A program made the translations under genes and the position numbers. The notes under the pieces were generated by a model. That model made no database searches, was not told where the DNA came from, and saw only the letters and a program-made list of their open reading frames with translations. Of a stretch of DNA of 64,000 bases, positions 45,906-53,891 are shown one piece after another (the first letter of the stretch is position 1; each line of letters begins with the position of its first letter). Source of the DNA: Henriciella sp. (GTDB lineage: Bacteria; Pseudomonadota; Alphaproteobacteria; Caulobacterales; Hyphomonadaceae). The stretch covers positions 186,001 to 250,000 of the forward strand of contig JASJAO010000005.1 in assembly GCA_030066975.1 (NCBI GenBank), in the 5' to 3' direction.

Positions 45906-46373
45906 ATGCCCAAGTTGACGGAAGAGATAAAAGCCTTTGCCGCGAAACAGCGGCTCGGCTTTCTGGCCACGGTTTGCCCCGATGGCTCGCCCAATCTATC
46001 GCCGAAAGGCCTGACCTTTGTCTATGACGCAACAAGGATCGTGATTGGAGACGTCAGATCTCCCGGCACGATTGCGAACCTGCGCGCCAACCCGGTGGCG
46101 GAACTCAACATCGTGGATCGCAACACACGCAAAGGGTTTCGCTTCAAAGGCACCTGCCAGATCCATACGTCCGGCGCCGACTTCGATCGCTTTCTAACCT
46201 TCCTTCGTGCCCAGGGAGCCTCTTCCGACATCGCCTCCGTAATCGAGATGACCGTCACCCGCGTTCGCCAGGTCATCTCCCCCGCCTATGACAACGGCGC
46301 CTCAGAAGCCGACATAGAACGCCGGTTCCGACAACACTACGCTGACGAGCCAGACACCTCTCCTGGAAAATAG
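45906..46373 (+). CDS. Pyridoxamine 5'-phosphate oxidase family protein
   Basis: This is a split beta-barrel flavin-binding protein of 155 residues (start ATG 45906; ATG 45885 is also open). The segments RLGFLATVCPDGSPNLSPKG (about 16-35), VIGDVRSPGTIANLRANP and AELNIVDRNTRKGFRFKG are typical of the small PPOX-like proteins, which bind FMN or F420 and often reduce or sense small molecules. It is not the biosynthetic PdxH. No clear ribosome binding site is seen. The role is unknown. Confidence 0.85.
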   Translation: MPKLTEEIKAFAAKQRLGFLATVCPDGSPNLSPKGLTFVYDATRIVIGDVRSPGTIANLRANPVAELNIVDRNTRKGFRFKGTCQIHTSGADFDRFLTFLRAQGASSDIASVIEMTVTRVRQVISPAYDNGASEADIERRFRQHYADEPDTSPGK

Positions 46374-46484
46374 AGGGTAATAGTGCCATTGCGTGCATCT
46401 ACACCGGACCATCACAACACTTCTCAAAGACCGATCGAGCACAAACCAGGCGACCATCGAGGGGCGAGTTTAGGGCGCTAAGGC

Positions 46485-46515
46485 AATGTCCGCGTCCGGC
46501 GTCAGAGGGGACATT
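46485..46515. repeat. Small inverted repeat at the left edge of an AT-richer islet
   Basis: AATGTCC (46485-46491) and GGACATT (46509-46515) are exact inverted arms around 17 bases. The 11 bases ATGTCCGCGTC recur in the same orientation at 47520, so the two genes between are bracketed by a direct repeat. Such TGTCC/GGACA intergenic repeats are frequent in alphaproteobacteria. Confidence 0.6.
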
Positions 46516-46524
46516 CGCTGCAAC

Positions 46525-46947
46525 TTAAGATTCATTGGAAAAATACTCCATCCGACTCTTGATAAACGGAACTTTGAGGCCGCTGATCTGTTTGTAGCCA
46601 ATGGCCCAGTCGTCACCTTCTAGGTATTCGAGAGTTCGTGAGACCGTCCTGCCAAATTGGCTTTTCGTGACCAAGCGAGTATCGCCCGTGACAATCCCAT
46701 CAAGCAAAGTCTCGACGTGAGACTTTACGCTCGGATAAGGGAAAATGTAGGACCAAAAGTCTTTGAAACCGATGTTTATTTCGTCGCCATTCTGGAGACC
46801 TAGGTTGAGTTCGAACGACAAACCTTCTTGTAGAGGAATGGTCATCAGCAACTCAAGATCGTTCTGTTCCTTTAATTCGATGCGTAAGCCATGCTTCGCA
46901 GCAAACGCCCGGAACAGCTTTTCAACTTCGTTTTCAAAATTGAGCAA
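46525..46947 (-). CDS. Hypothetical protein in the AT-richer islet
   Basis: I do not recognise this protein. The convincing part runs from about ELKEQNDLELLMTIPLQEGL to the end and includes NGDEINIGFKDFWSYIFPYP, HVETLLDGIVTGDTRLVT and GDDWAIGYKQISG, with normal codon use and alternating helix and strand. The start is uncertain: TTG at 46947 follows GGTGGAG at good distance and gives 140 residues, while the frame stays open to 47223 across the start of the next gene. Base composition is visibly more AT-rich than in neighbouring genes, suggesting acquisition or relaxed selection. Confidence 0.55.
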   Translation of the reverse strand: MLNFENEVEKLFRAFAAKHGLRIELKEQNDLELLMTIPLQEGLSFELNLGLQNGDEINIGFKDFWSYIFPYPSVKSHVETLLDGIVTGDTRLVTKSQFGRTVSRTLEYLEGDDWAIGYKQISGLKVPFIKSRMEYFSNES

Positions 46948-47092
46948 TTGCGACTCCACCCAGCGGGTATCCCGCCGTAGATTAATTCTATTGAAGTCTG
47001 CGGCGCAAGTCCGACCTAGTGCCCGCTCACGAGCCCAAAGCAGACATTGCAATCCGGGTTTGCTATCGGGCTGCAGCAAAGGAAACGACACC

Positions 47093-47512
47093 ATGACGTC
47101 AGCGCTTAACAGGCCAAAACTATTCACCGCTATTGTGGTTGGTGTGATGTCCACAGTGATAATCATGGGCCTGATACTGTGTTTTCTACAGCCGACAAAA
47201 TTATGGAGGTGGATCGCCTCCATGTCCTTTCTTCCGATCGTCAGCCTTCTCCTGATATGGATACATGGGAGGCTCTCAGATGAGACCGTGCGACGTCAGA
47301 TCGGAAAGCTACGTGCAGGGATGGTCGGTGCTGGAGTTCTTCTGGCGACGTCGCTGGGCTTCTCAATAACCGATGTACTGCAATGGACTGATCCAGACGC
47401 AAATGGTGCGATGCGAATGGTTTGGATTTTATTCCCAGCGATGTTTATTGCAGTTTCTGATGTCTTTGGGAGTTGGCTTTCCCATAAGGCTGAGGGTCCG
47501 CCCGAAAATTGA
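47093..47512 (+). CDS. Hypothetical membrane protein in the AT-richer islet
   Basis: From the ATG at 47093, with AAAGGAAA upstream, this is a 139-residue protein with about four hydrophobic segments: FTAIVVGVMSTVIIMGLILC-type near 10-29, ASMSFLPIVSLLLIWIHG, GMVGAGVLLATSLGFSI and MRMVWILFPAMFIAVSDVFG. The frame is open further upstream (to 46763) only because it mirrors the opposite gene. I do not recognise the family. It is divergent from the hypothetical gene at 46525-46947, and both are AT-richer than the surroundings. Confidence 0.65.
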   Translation: MTSALNRPKLFTAIVVGVMSTVIIMGLILCFLQPTKLWRWIASMSFLPIVSLLLIWIHGRLSDETVRRQIGKLRAGMVGAGVLLATSLGFSITDVLQWTDPDANGAMRMVWILFPAMFIAVSDVFGSWLSHKAEGPPEN

Positions 47513-47519
47513 GTTGGAT

Positions 47520-47536
47520 ATGTCCGCGTCTGACCC
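47520..47536. repeat. Second copy of the ATGTCCGCGTC repeat
   Basis: ATGTCCGCGTC at 47520-47530 repeats the left copy at 46486-46496 in the same orientation; the following bases (TGACCC) are similar but not identical. This copy lacks the GGACAT arm. Together the copies bracket about 1 kb of AT-richer sequence. Confidence 0.5.
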
Positions 47537-47644
47537 ATTGTGAGTGCCCGTCAGGGTGTTTTAGGAAGCTCGCTTCTACTCGGTTTCTTGTTGGATAGAC
47601 ATCAACTTATCCTCCCCTCCCAAATCTCGCGTATGCTTCTGCCC

Positions 47645-48019
47645 ATGGACATTCGCTTCACTCTCTCTGCTGTGGCCCACCTGCCGGTCTATCTCTGGCC
47701 GTGGGTGTGGTGGCAGCTGTTTGCGATCAAACGCTGGTGCCGGGTGAACAACCGCAAGGTCCTCTGGCAGGCGGATGAGCACGGAAAAGTCTGGGTCACT
47801 TACGTCTCAGATGACGAGAAAGACCTCACCGCCTGGTTTCATCAACAGAACAAGATCTACCGCCCGCATTGGTATGCGATCTACAATGAATCCGGCGAAA
47901 TGCACCTCAGCGCGATCCACTACTGGATGGGCCGGATCATGGAATGCGGCGAGCGGTTTATGCATCGCGTAGTGTCTCAGGCGGTGCGGACTTTGCCTGC
48001 CATTGAAGACAGCTCCTAG
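47645..48019 (+). CDS. Hypothetical protein, aromatic-rich with one membrane-like segment
   Basis: This family is unknown to me. From ATG 47645 (ATG 47633 is also possible; both lack a strong ribosome binding site) it has 124 residues. The N-terminus, FTLSAVAHLPVYLWPWVWWQ, is hydrophobic and Trp-rich and may insert in the membrane. The rest is soluble-looking with NRKVLWQADEHGKVWVTYVS, DLTAWFHQQNKIYRPHWYAI and FMHRVVSQAVRTLPA. Small proteins of this type are scattered in marine alphaproteobacteria. An inverted repeat follows immediately. Confidence 0.65.
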   Translation: MDIRFTLSAVAHLPVYLWPWVWWQLFAIKRWCRVNNRKVLWQADEHGKVWVTYVSDDEKDLTAWFHQQNKIYRPHWYAIYNESGEMHLSAIHYWMGRIMECGERFMHRVVSQAVRTLPAIEDSS

Positions 48020-48028
48020 CGACCCGCA

Positions 48029-48119
48029 GATGCCCGCGCAGGCGGGCACCCATGGACCGATCTCAGCCCAAAGCGCCTGAGGAACGTACGGTCCATGGAC
48101 ACCCGCCTGTGCGGGTATC
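48029..48119. repeat. REP-like nested inverted repeat
   Basis: Arms of 31 bases (48029-48059 and 48089-48119) pair with few mismatches around a 29-base loop. Each arm holds its own palindrome (CCCGCGCAGGCGGG and CCCGCCTGTGCGGG) next to CCATGGACCG or CGGTCCATGG, and the loop has a CTCAG/CTGAG tip. The CCCGCCTGCGCGGG core is a widespread alphaproteobacterial intergenic repeat. As RNA it would form a long branched hairpin. No transposase is nearby. Bases 48120-48265 hold nothing else I can identify. Confidence 0.8.
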
Positions 48120-48265
48120 GGCCGAAGCCTCCAAACGACAACTCACCTTCCCCCACAGCCGCATCCGCGGCCGCACGTGCTGGCCTCAACTCAAAGCGCC
48201 GCAATCACCCCTCGAACGCACCCGGGTACCGCTCCCCCTATTCCGGCGATGTCTTTGGCCTTGAT

Positions 48266-48475
48266 CTAACCGGTCAGATCTTCCGCCAGGACAGTCATGT
48301 TGACCGAGTAAGATACCTCGCCCTCGTCTGTATCCTTATACACCACAGCGAGAAATTCCGCGCCCAGGTAGACCTCAACCGAATCGTCGGTTTCCTTCCG
48401 CGCGACCAGACGCAATCCCGGGTTCAGCTTTTCTTTCAGATACGCCTCAAGGCGCAATACTTCTTCGCGGTCCAT
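48266..48475 (-). CDS. DUF3126 family protein
   Basis: This 69-residue protein matches the small alphaproteobacterial family DUF3126: RLEAYLKEKLNPGLRLVARK, DSVEVYLGAEFLAVVYKDTD and EGEVSYSVNMTVLAEDL follow the family's conserved order. The function is unknown; the mixed strand/helix pattern suggests a compact domain. AAGGATCATC precedes the ATG at the right distance. It is usually a single conserved core gene. Confidence 0.9.
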   Translation of the reverse strand: MDREEVLRLEAYLKEKLNPGLRLVARKETDDSVEVYLGAEFLAVVYKDTDEGEVSYSVNMTVLAEDLTG

Positions 48476-48551
48476 GGCAGATGATCCTTAATGCTTTCAG
48501 ATCTGCCATAAGCGAGTCCCCAGAAAATGGAAACCGCGATGACTGCGTCTA

Positions 48552-48914
48552 TTAGTAGAAACTCATCTTGGATTTCTCTTTCGGTGCTTCGCCGGGTTCC
48601 GGCGGATTAGCGATCCGCCATAAACCGCCAAACAGGAGGAAGAGCAGCTCAACAATAATCCGAGCCACCAGCGTGGTGACCACGCCGAAAATCGTCGCTT
48701 CGTTGATCAGCAAGCGCACCACCGCATTGCTCTGGCTGTTATCACTCGGGTTGCGCATCAGATCCAGATTGGCCAGCCAATTGGCGAAATCGTCCATCGT
48801 GAGATAGGCCTGCGGATAGAACAGAATGGACAGCATGATCAGAAAGATCGCGACAATGAAGGTCAGCACGATCTTGGTCGACGCCATCGAAAGCGCGCGA
48901 AACACAGTCAACAT
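48552..48914 (-). CDS. Hypothetical two-helix membrane protein
   Basis: From the ATG at 48914 (GGGGAAG upstream) the protein has 120 residues. A first hydrophobic helix (IVLTFIVAIFLIMLSILFYP) and a second (VARIIVELLFLLFGGLWRI) flank a polar loop with DDFANWLANLDLMRNPSDN, which probably faces the periplasm. The C-terminus is charged (PPEPGEAPKEKSKMSFY). I do not recognise the family. It stands alone between DUF3126 and the enoyl-CoA hydratase gene on the same strand. Confidence 0.75.
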   Translation of the reverse strand: MLTVFRALSMASTKIVLTFIVAIFLIMLSILFYPQAYLTMDDFANWLANLDLMRNPSDNSQSNAVVRLLINEATIFGVVTTLVARIIVELLFLLFGGLWRIANPPEPGEAPKEKSKMSFY

Positions 48915-48986
48915 ATCCGACTTCCCCTTTGTTTCGGATCCCAAACATACCGCCAATCCCGATCAGCGTAAATCCGGCGCGAAGGT

Positions 48987-49766
48987 TTAGTCACCGCTCC
49001 AGTTCGGTTTGCGCTTCTGAGCAAAGGCCAGCGGCCCCTCGATAAAGTCGGGGCCTTTCAGCATGTTGGAGATGCCCTCATACTTCGCCTTAAAAGCTTC
49101 TTCGAAATTCGCCGTATCCAGCCCTTTCATCACAACTTCCTTGGAACAGCGGATCGACGCCGGGCTGCACTCTTCAATCATGCTGGCCCATTTCATCGCC
49201 GCGTCCATCAGGTCGGCCTGCGGTACAACATCATTCACAAATCCCAGCTCTTTTCCTTCAGCGGCATAAACATGGCGGCCGGTCAGGATCATGCTCATTG
49301 CCCGCTTCAGCCCGATCTGACGCGGCAAGCGATGTAATCCACCTGCGAGCGCGGCGAGCCCCACTTTCGGCTCAGGCAGCGCAAAGCGCGCGCTGTCAGC
49401 AGCAATGATCAGATCGCAGGCAAGCGCAATCTCAAACCCGCCGCCCATGGCAACGCCATTGACTGCGGCAATCACTGGCTTGTTGAGATCATAGCGATTG
49501 GTCAGTCCGCCAAAGCCGCTCGGCACCGGAAACATTTCACCGCCTTCGGCTTGATAGCGCAAATCATTGCCAGCGCTGAAGGCGCGATCTCCCGCTCCGG
49601 TAATGACGGCCACCCAAAGATCCTTGTCCGCGGCGAACTTGTCAAAAACCTCACCAAGTTCCTTGTTGGCCGGTGGATGCAGCGCGTTCATCTTTTCCGG
49701 TCGGTTCATCTCAACAATCAGGACATGCCCTTTTGTTTCGGTTTTCACGAATTCATAATCTGCCAT
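48987..49766 (-). CDS. Enoyl-CoA hydratase/isomerase family protein
   Basis: This crotonase-fold enzyme of 259 residues has the oxyanion-hole segments ITGAGDRAFSAGNDL near 58 and AVNGVAMGGGFEIALACDLI near 100, then FALPEPKVGLAALAGGLHRL (about 127-146) with the acidic residues expected of hydratases. Similarity in layout to CaiD (carnitinyl-CoA dehydratase) is visible, but many family members act on other acyl-CoAs. GGAGGAGCGG precedes the ATG. No clear pathway partner adjoins it. Confidence 0.9.
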   Translation of the reverse strand: MADYEFVKTETKGHVLIVEMNRPEKMNALHPPANKELGEVFDKFAADKDLWVAVITGAGDRAFSAGNDLRYQAEGGEMFPVPSGFGGLTNRYDLNKPVIAAVNGVAMGGGFEIALACDLIIAADSARFALPEPKVGLAALAGGLHRLPRQIGLKRAMSMILTGRHVYAAEGKELGFVNDVVPQADLMDAAMKWASMIEECSPASIRCSKEVVMKGLDTANFEEAFKAKYEGISNMLKGPDFIEGPLAFAQKRKPNWSGD

Positions 49767-49838
49767 AGCGCCGCTCCTCCACTGCTTTTGGGATCAGGCT
49801 ATTGGTGTATGATCGCGAATCAAGGATGACGTGGCGAT

Positions 49839-50369
49839 ATGGCAAACCAACAGCCCCTGGATCTGGCCGAGATTGATCCGCCCCGCTGGCGAATTATGAC
49901 GGGCGATACGGTCTATGGTCCCTACACGCTGGGCCAGATGCGCAGCTTTGTAAGCGAAGCGCGTCTGACTGTCACCTCCAAAGTCGCCGATGGCGATGGC
50001 GGCGCTTTTATTGAAGCGCGAGAGCATACCGACCTGAAGCCGCTCTTCTCGGCGGCACCGGCTCGCGCCCGGAAGGCACCGCAAACCGAGCCCTCCAATC
50101 TCATGGTGATCATTCGCCATACCGGCGATAGCCGCGCGACCGTTCTGAACGTGTTGAACGAACTTGGCCGGTTCGCTGAAATGATGCCGGGGGCGTATCT
50201 GCTCTCTTCGACAGAGCGCGTCTCGCAAATCCGCTTGCAGCTTGCAGAAGCCGCCGCGCCCGGAGACCAGATCGTCATCGTCAATGCCTCGACCGGGCGC
50301 CTCGCCTGGGCTGGTCTGGGGACTGAGACAGACGCACTCGTCCGCTCGGTCTGGACCCCCAAGGCCTAG
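49839..50369 (+). CDS. GYF-like domain protein with an unassigned C-terminal alpha/beta domain
   Basis: The 176-residue protein starts with a GYF_2-like module, WRIMTGDTVYGPYTLGQMRSF near residues 13-33 (W...GPY...QM), a fold that usually binds proline-rich peptides. A Pro/Ala linker leads to a second domain, LMVIIRHTGDSRATVLNVLN through LGTETDALVRSVWT, with an alternating beta-alpha-beta pattern and a segment GDQIVIVNASTGRLAWAGL that resembles small ferredoxin-like folds of the Cas2/SinR type. The combination is not one I know. Its stop shares CTAG with the GMC oxidoreductase gene. Confidence 0.65.
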   Translation: MANQQPLDLAEIDPPRWRIMTGDTVYGPYTLGQMRSFVSEARLTVTSKVADGDGGAFIEAREHTDLKPLFSAAPARARKAPQTEPSNLMVIIRHTGDSRATVLNVLNELGRFAEMMPGAYLLSSTERVSQIRLQLAEAAAPGDQIVIVNASTGRLAWAGLGTETDALVRSVWTPKA

Positions 50370-52003
50370 GCCGCAACCTCAATCTCAGCTCTTGGCAGTG
50401 GCGCCTTGCCTAGGATCAGGTCGGCCGCCTTCTCGGCGATCATGATCGTCGGCGCATTTGTATTGCCGCCAATCAGGGTCGGCATCACAGACGCGTCGAC
50501 CACGCGCAGTCCTTCGACCCCGCGGACCCTCAGCTCATCATCAAGCGGTGCTTCGTCCTGAATGCCCATCGCGACCGTACCAACCGGATGGTAGATCGTT
50601 TCGCCTTTCTCGCGGATAAAGGCGTCGATTTCGGCATCGGACTGAACATCCGGTCCGGGCATCAATTCCTCTCCGGTGAAGTCAGCCATGCCATCCTGCT
50701 GGCAGATCTCTCTCATCATTTTGACGGATTCACGCATAACTGTGCGATCGCCTTCGGTGGCAAGATAGTTCGGATCGATCAGCGGGTGATCAAACGGATC
50801 GCCGCTTGCGAGCGAAACCGTGCCCCGGCTTTCCGGGCGCAGTTGACACGCATGGACCGTGTAGCCGTCTTCATTCGGGCTCTCCTTGGCATGATCCATC
50901 ATGATCGCATTCACCATATGCAATTGGATGTCCGGCCGATCGAGCCCTTCTCTGGTCTTCAGGAAGGCCCCGGCTTGCAGGAAATTATCCGCGCCTGCAC
51001 CGGTCTTGCTCATCAAGTATTGGATCCCAACCGCCAGCTTTTTCAGTCCGGCCTGCTGAGAATAGGCAGACAACTTCTTCGTCATCTTGTGGATCACAGT
51101 GACGTCGAGATGGTCTTGCAAGTTGGCCCCGACAGAGGGCTGATCAACAATTGCGGTGACGCCATGTTTACGCAGCATCTCGGCTGATCCAATGCCCGAC
51201 AGCTGCAGGATTTGCGGCGACTGAACCGCACCTGCACAGACAATCACTTCCTTGTCAGCGGGAACAAGCTCTGGCTCAGCGCCGCGTTTGGGTACAATTT
51301 CGACCCCGACAGCTTTGCCGCCTCTAAACACCACGCGTGACGCGAGCGCCGTCGACTTGACGGTCAGGTTTTCACGTTCCTTCACAATCGGACGCAGGAA
51401 AGCTGCCGAAGCGCTCCAGCGCTCGCCCTCGAAGATCGTCCGCTGATAGACGCCAACACCTTCCTGTTCAGCACCATTGAAATCCTCAGTCTTGGGATAT
51501 CCGGCCTGCTGCCCCGCTTTTACAAACGAGTCATAGACAAGCGAGTTCATAGGGCTCTCTTCGATCTTCAGTGGCCCGTCCGAACCGTGGAAATCGTTCT
51601 TGGGTCCCTGATACCCTTCTGATTTGCGGAAGTAAGGCAGCACATCCTCATAGCCCCAGCCGCGCAGGCCGCTCTGACGCCACTGATCATAGTCGCGTGC
51701 ATGACCACGGATATAGATCATGCCATTGATCGATGACGATCCACCCCAGCCTTTCCCGCGCGGCCACCACAGCTTACGATCGTTCATATGGGGTTGCGGT
51801 GTCGTCCAGAACCCCCAGTTCTGATCATTCTCTTCCTTGATCAGGTTCCCGACCCCGGCCGGCATCTTGATCATCAGGGATTTGTCCTTTTTGCCCGCTT
51901 CAATCAGGCAGACGCGAACCGAAGGGTCTTCGCTCAAACGGTTTGCGAGCACACAGCCTGCGCTGCCTGCCCCCACAATGATGTAATCGAACCCCGTCTT
52001 CAT
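50366..52003 (-). CDS. GMC family oxidoreductase (choline/alcohol dehydrogenase type)
   Basis: This FAD enzyme of 545 residues opens with the FAD motif YIIVGAGSAGCVLANRLSED, has GWGGSSSINGMIYIRGHARD near 83-102 and the GMC signature GAVQSPQILQLSGIG near 255. The C-terminal catalytic region includes IYHPVGTVAMG near 465 with the active-site histidine, and NAPTIMIAEKAADLIL. Choline dehydrogenase and AlkJ-type alcohol dehydrogenase share this form; the substrate cannot be decided, and no betaine aldehyde dehydrogenase lies beside it. GGAGCGAGG precedes the ATG. Confidence 0.92.
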   Translation of the reverse strand: MKTGFDYIIVGAGSAGCVLANRLSEDPSVRVCLIEAGKKDKSLMIKMPAGVGNLIKEENDQNWGFWTTPQPHMNDRKLWWPRGKGWGGSSSINGMIYIRGHARDYDQWRQSGLRGWGYEDVLPYFRKSEGYQGPKNDFHGSDGPLKIEESPMNSLVYDSFVKAGQQAGYPKTEDFNGAEQEGVGVYQRTIFEGERWSASAAFLRPIVKERENLTVKSTALASRVVFRGGKAVGVEIVPKRGAEPELVPADKEVIVCAGAVQSPQILQLSGIGSAEMLRKHGVTAIVDQPSVGANLQDHLDVTVIHKMTKKLSAYSQQAGLKKLAVGIQYLMSKTGAGADNFLQAGAFLKTREGLDRPDIQLHMVNAIMMDHAKESPNEDGYTVHACQLRPESRGTVSLASGDPFDHPLIDPNYLATEGDRTVMRESVKMMREICQQDGMADFTGEELMPGPDVQSDAEIDAFIREKGETIYHPVGTVAMGIQDEAPLDDELRVRGVEGLRVVDASVMPTLIGGNTNAPTIMIAEKAADLILGKAPLPRAEIEVAA

Positions 52004-52162
52004 TCGCCTCGCTCCATTGATTCTTATGTGTTTCTATACGTCACAGTGGCGTAATTTGCGCAATCATCAACCATTTGTGAACACCCTAAGACTAGAGATA
52101 ATACTAAGATTATGGCTGCGGCAAACGGGCGGTGCGCTGCAATATCAGGTTGGAGACTTAGA

Positions 52163-52765
52163 ATGGGTACCGCTTTGCAGATCGAAGAACCGACGCGTTC
52201 GATCGTCAAGACCTCTCATGACAACCGCCTGCACCACCGTGTCGATCTGGCGCTGGATGGTCGTTTCATGTTTGACGAGGCCGATCACAGCCTTCGCACC
52301 GTCAACGTATCTTGTGGGGGCGCCTTGTTTGAAGCAGAAGCAAAGCCTCCGGTTGGCGAAGGGGTCGTCTGCTATTTCGATGATCTAGGCAGGGTCATGA
52401 GCAAGGTTGTACGCCATGTCGCCAACGGTTTCGCGGTTGAGTTCCAGGCCTCCCGCCACAAGAAGGACAAGCTTGCGGATCGTCTCGTCTGGCTGGTCAA
52501 TCACAAGAATTTTGACCTCGAGGATGAACGCTCTGCCCCACGCAAAGCCGCCGGTGGGCCAGCATTGGTCTCACGCGCCAACGGCTCGAAGCTTCAGTGT
52601 CGTGTGATCGATATCTCTCTAACCGGCGCAGCCTTCGAGGTTGACGGCCCGGCCCCGGTCATTGGTGAGATTGTCCAGGCCGGCTCGTTAAAAGGTGAGG
52701 TTGTCAGGTCCATCACCAACGAGTTTGCGATCCGCTTCCTGCACCGCGCTAACAAATCAAAATAA
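52163..52765 (+). CDS. Tandem PilZ domain protein
   Basis: The 200-residue protein (ATG 52163, GGAGACTTAGA upstream) has two PilZ folds. The first keeps the c-di-GMP binding pattern: RLHHRV (RxxxR, near residue 23) and NVSCGG near 47. The second, near 135-165, has CRVIDISLTGAAFEV but lacks the RxxxR stretch, so it may be a structural or partner-binding copy. PilZ proteins connect the second messenger c-di-GMP to motility, stalk or surface polysaccharide control. It is followed by cysE after 59 bases, but a shared transcript is uncertain. Confidence 0.85.
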   Translation: MGTALQIEEPTRSIVKTSHDNRLHHRVDLALDGRFMFDEADHSLRTVNVSCGGALFEAEAKPPVGEGVVCYFDDLGRVMSKVVRHVANGFAVEFQASRHKKDKLADRLVWLVNHKNFDLEDERSAPRKAAGGPALVSRANGSKLQCRVIDISLTGAAFEVDGPAPVIGEIVQAGSLKGEVVRSITNEFAIRFLHRANKSK

Positions 52766-52824
52766 CAATTCTCTCTTGAAGCGGATCGGCGATGAAGCCA
52801 TGTCTGCTGACAGGAGGACTGACG

Positions 52825-53631
52825 ATGAGCGACAATCCCGATATCGGCGCCCCACCCCCGGTCTGGACCCGGCTCCGGTTTGAAGCGCGCGCGGCAGCGG
52901 CGGATGAACCCGCTATGGCAAGCTATATCGACGCGGCCATTCTGACCCATGACAGTGTCTGCCAGGCGCTCGCCTTCCATATGGGCGAGAAGCTCGCAGG
53001 CCCTGAAATGGGGGCACAGCAAGTGCGCCAGATTGTGGCGAATTCCTATGACCGCGATCACAGGCTGGTCGAGGCCGCGGAAGCAGACATGCAGGCCGTG
53101 CTGGAGCGTGATCCGGCTTGTCGCGGCCTGTTGCAGCCTTTCCTGTTCTTCAAGGGTTTCCTGGCGCTACAGACCTATCGGATCGCCAATCACCTCTGGA
53201 AACAGGGGCGCGAAACCGTCGCCTTTCAGTTTCAGTCACGGGCGAGCGAGAAATTCGCGGTCGACATTCATCCGGCCGCCACGATCGGACAGGGCGTAAT
53301 GCTCGACCACGCCACAGACATTACGATCGGTGAGACCGCGATTGTCGGCGACAATTGTTCCCTACTTCACGGCGTGACACTGGGCGGAACCGGAAAAGAA
53401 GTGGGCGACCGGCATCCGAAAATCGGCCGCGGCGTTCTGCTCTCGGTGGGCGCGAAAGTGCTCGGCAATATTCATATCGGCGACGAAGCCAAGGTTGCTG
53501 CTGGGTCTGTGGTGCTGAAAGACGTGCCCGCGCAATGCACCGTCGCTGGCGTACCGGCCAAACAAGTTGGTGGACCTTGCTGTGAACCGGCCCGAAGCAT
53601 GGATCAGGCGATCCCGGACGCAGCCTCCTAG
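52825..53631 (+). CDS. cysE: Serine O-acetyltransferase
   Basis: CysE acetylates serine, the first step of cysteine synthesis. From the ATG at 52825, with AGGAGG upstream, it has 268 residues: an N-terminal helical domain (WTRLRFEARAAAADEPAMAS), then the left-handed beta-helix with DIHPAATIGQGVMLDHATDI (about 159-178), VGDNCSLLHGVTLGGTGKE and GAGAKVLGNI-like hexapeptide repeats. The C-terminal tail, ending in a short Asp/Ala/Ser segment, differs from the Ile end that anchors CysK in other species. A start at 52792 lacks support. Confidence 0.95.
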   Translation: MSDNPDIGAPPPVWTRLRFEARAAAADEPAMASYIDAAILTHDSVCQALAFHMGEKLAGPEMGAQQVRQIVANSYDRDHRLVEAAEADMQAVLERDPACRGLLQPFLFFKGFLALQTYRIANHLWKQGRETVAFQFQSRASEKFAVDIHPAATIGQGVMLDHATDITIGETAIVGDNCSLLHGVTLGGTGKEVGDRHPKIGRGVLLSVGAKVLGNIHIGDEAKVAAGSVVLKDVPAQCTVAGVPAKQVGGPCCEPARSMDQAIPDAAS

Positions 53632-53638
53632 CCGCGCC

Positions 53639-53890
53639 TCAATGCCGGTTTCCTTTGATCTTGTTACAGATCGCATGGGCGAGCTGCAGGTTGTCCGCCT
53701 CATCAGACCCGCCTTTGGATCGCGGAATGATATGATCAAATGTGGCGCGTTGCTTTTGCCAAATCCGCGCATGCGGTCCCTCGAACCGCGACCGCAGCAT
53801 CGGCTTTCCGCAAAGCGCACACAGTCCGTCCTGCGCGCTCCATAATCGTTCAAACACCTCAGTTTGAGGAACTTGATAGGGTTGGCTCAC
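53639..53890 (-). CDS. HNH endonuclease-like protein, coupled to folD
   Basis: From the GTG at 53890 the protein has 83 residues. It carries a compact HNH motif: CALCGKPM near residue 24 (metal cysteines), FDHIIPRSKGGSDEADNLQLAH (split: FDHIIPRSKGG, SDEADNLQLAH) with the catalytic histidine and asparagine, and CNKIKGNR at the end. Stand-alone HNH proteins of this size may nick DNA or be domesticated; the role is unknown. The start lies two bases inside the end of folD, implying translational coupling. It is convergent with cysE. Confidence 0.8.
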   Translation of the reverse strand: MSQPYQVPQTEVFERLWSAQDGLCALCGKPMLRSRFEGPHARIWQKQRATFDHIIPRSKGGSDEADNLQLAHAICNKIKGNRH

Positions 53891-53891
53891 G

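Noticed and set aside
46763-47092. Upstream extension of the islet membrane protein
   Set aside because: The segment mirrors the opposite hypothetical gene; a good ribosome binding site precedes the ATG at 47093.
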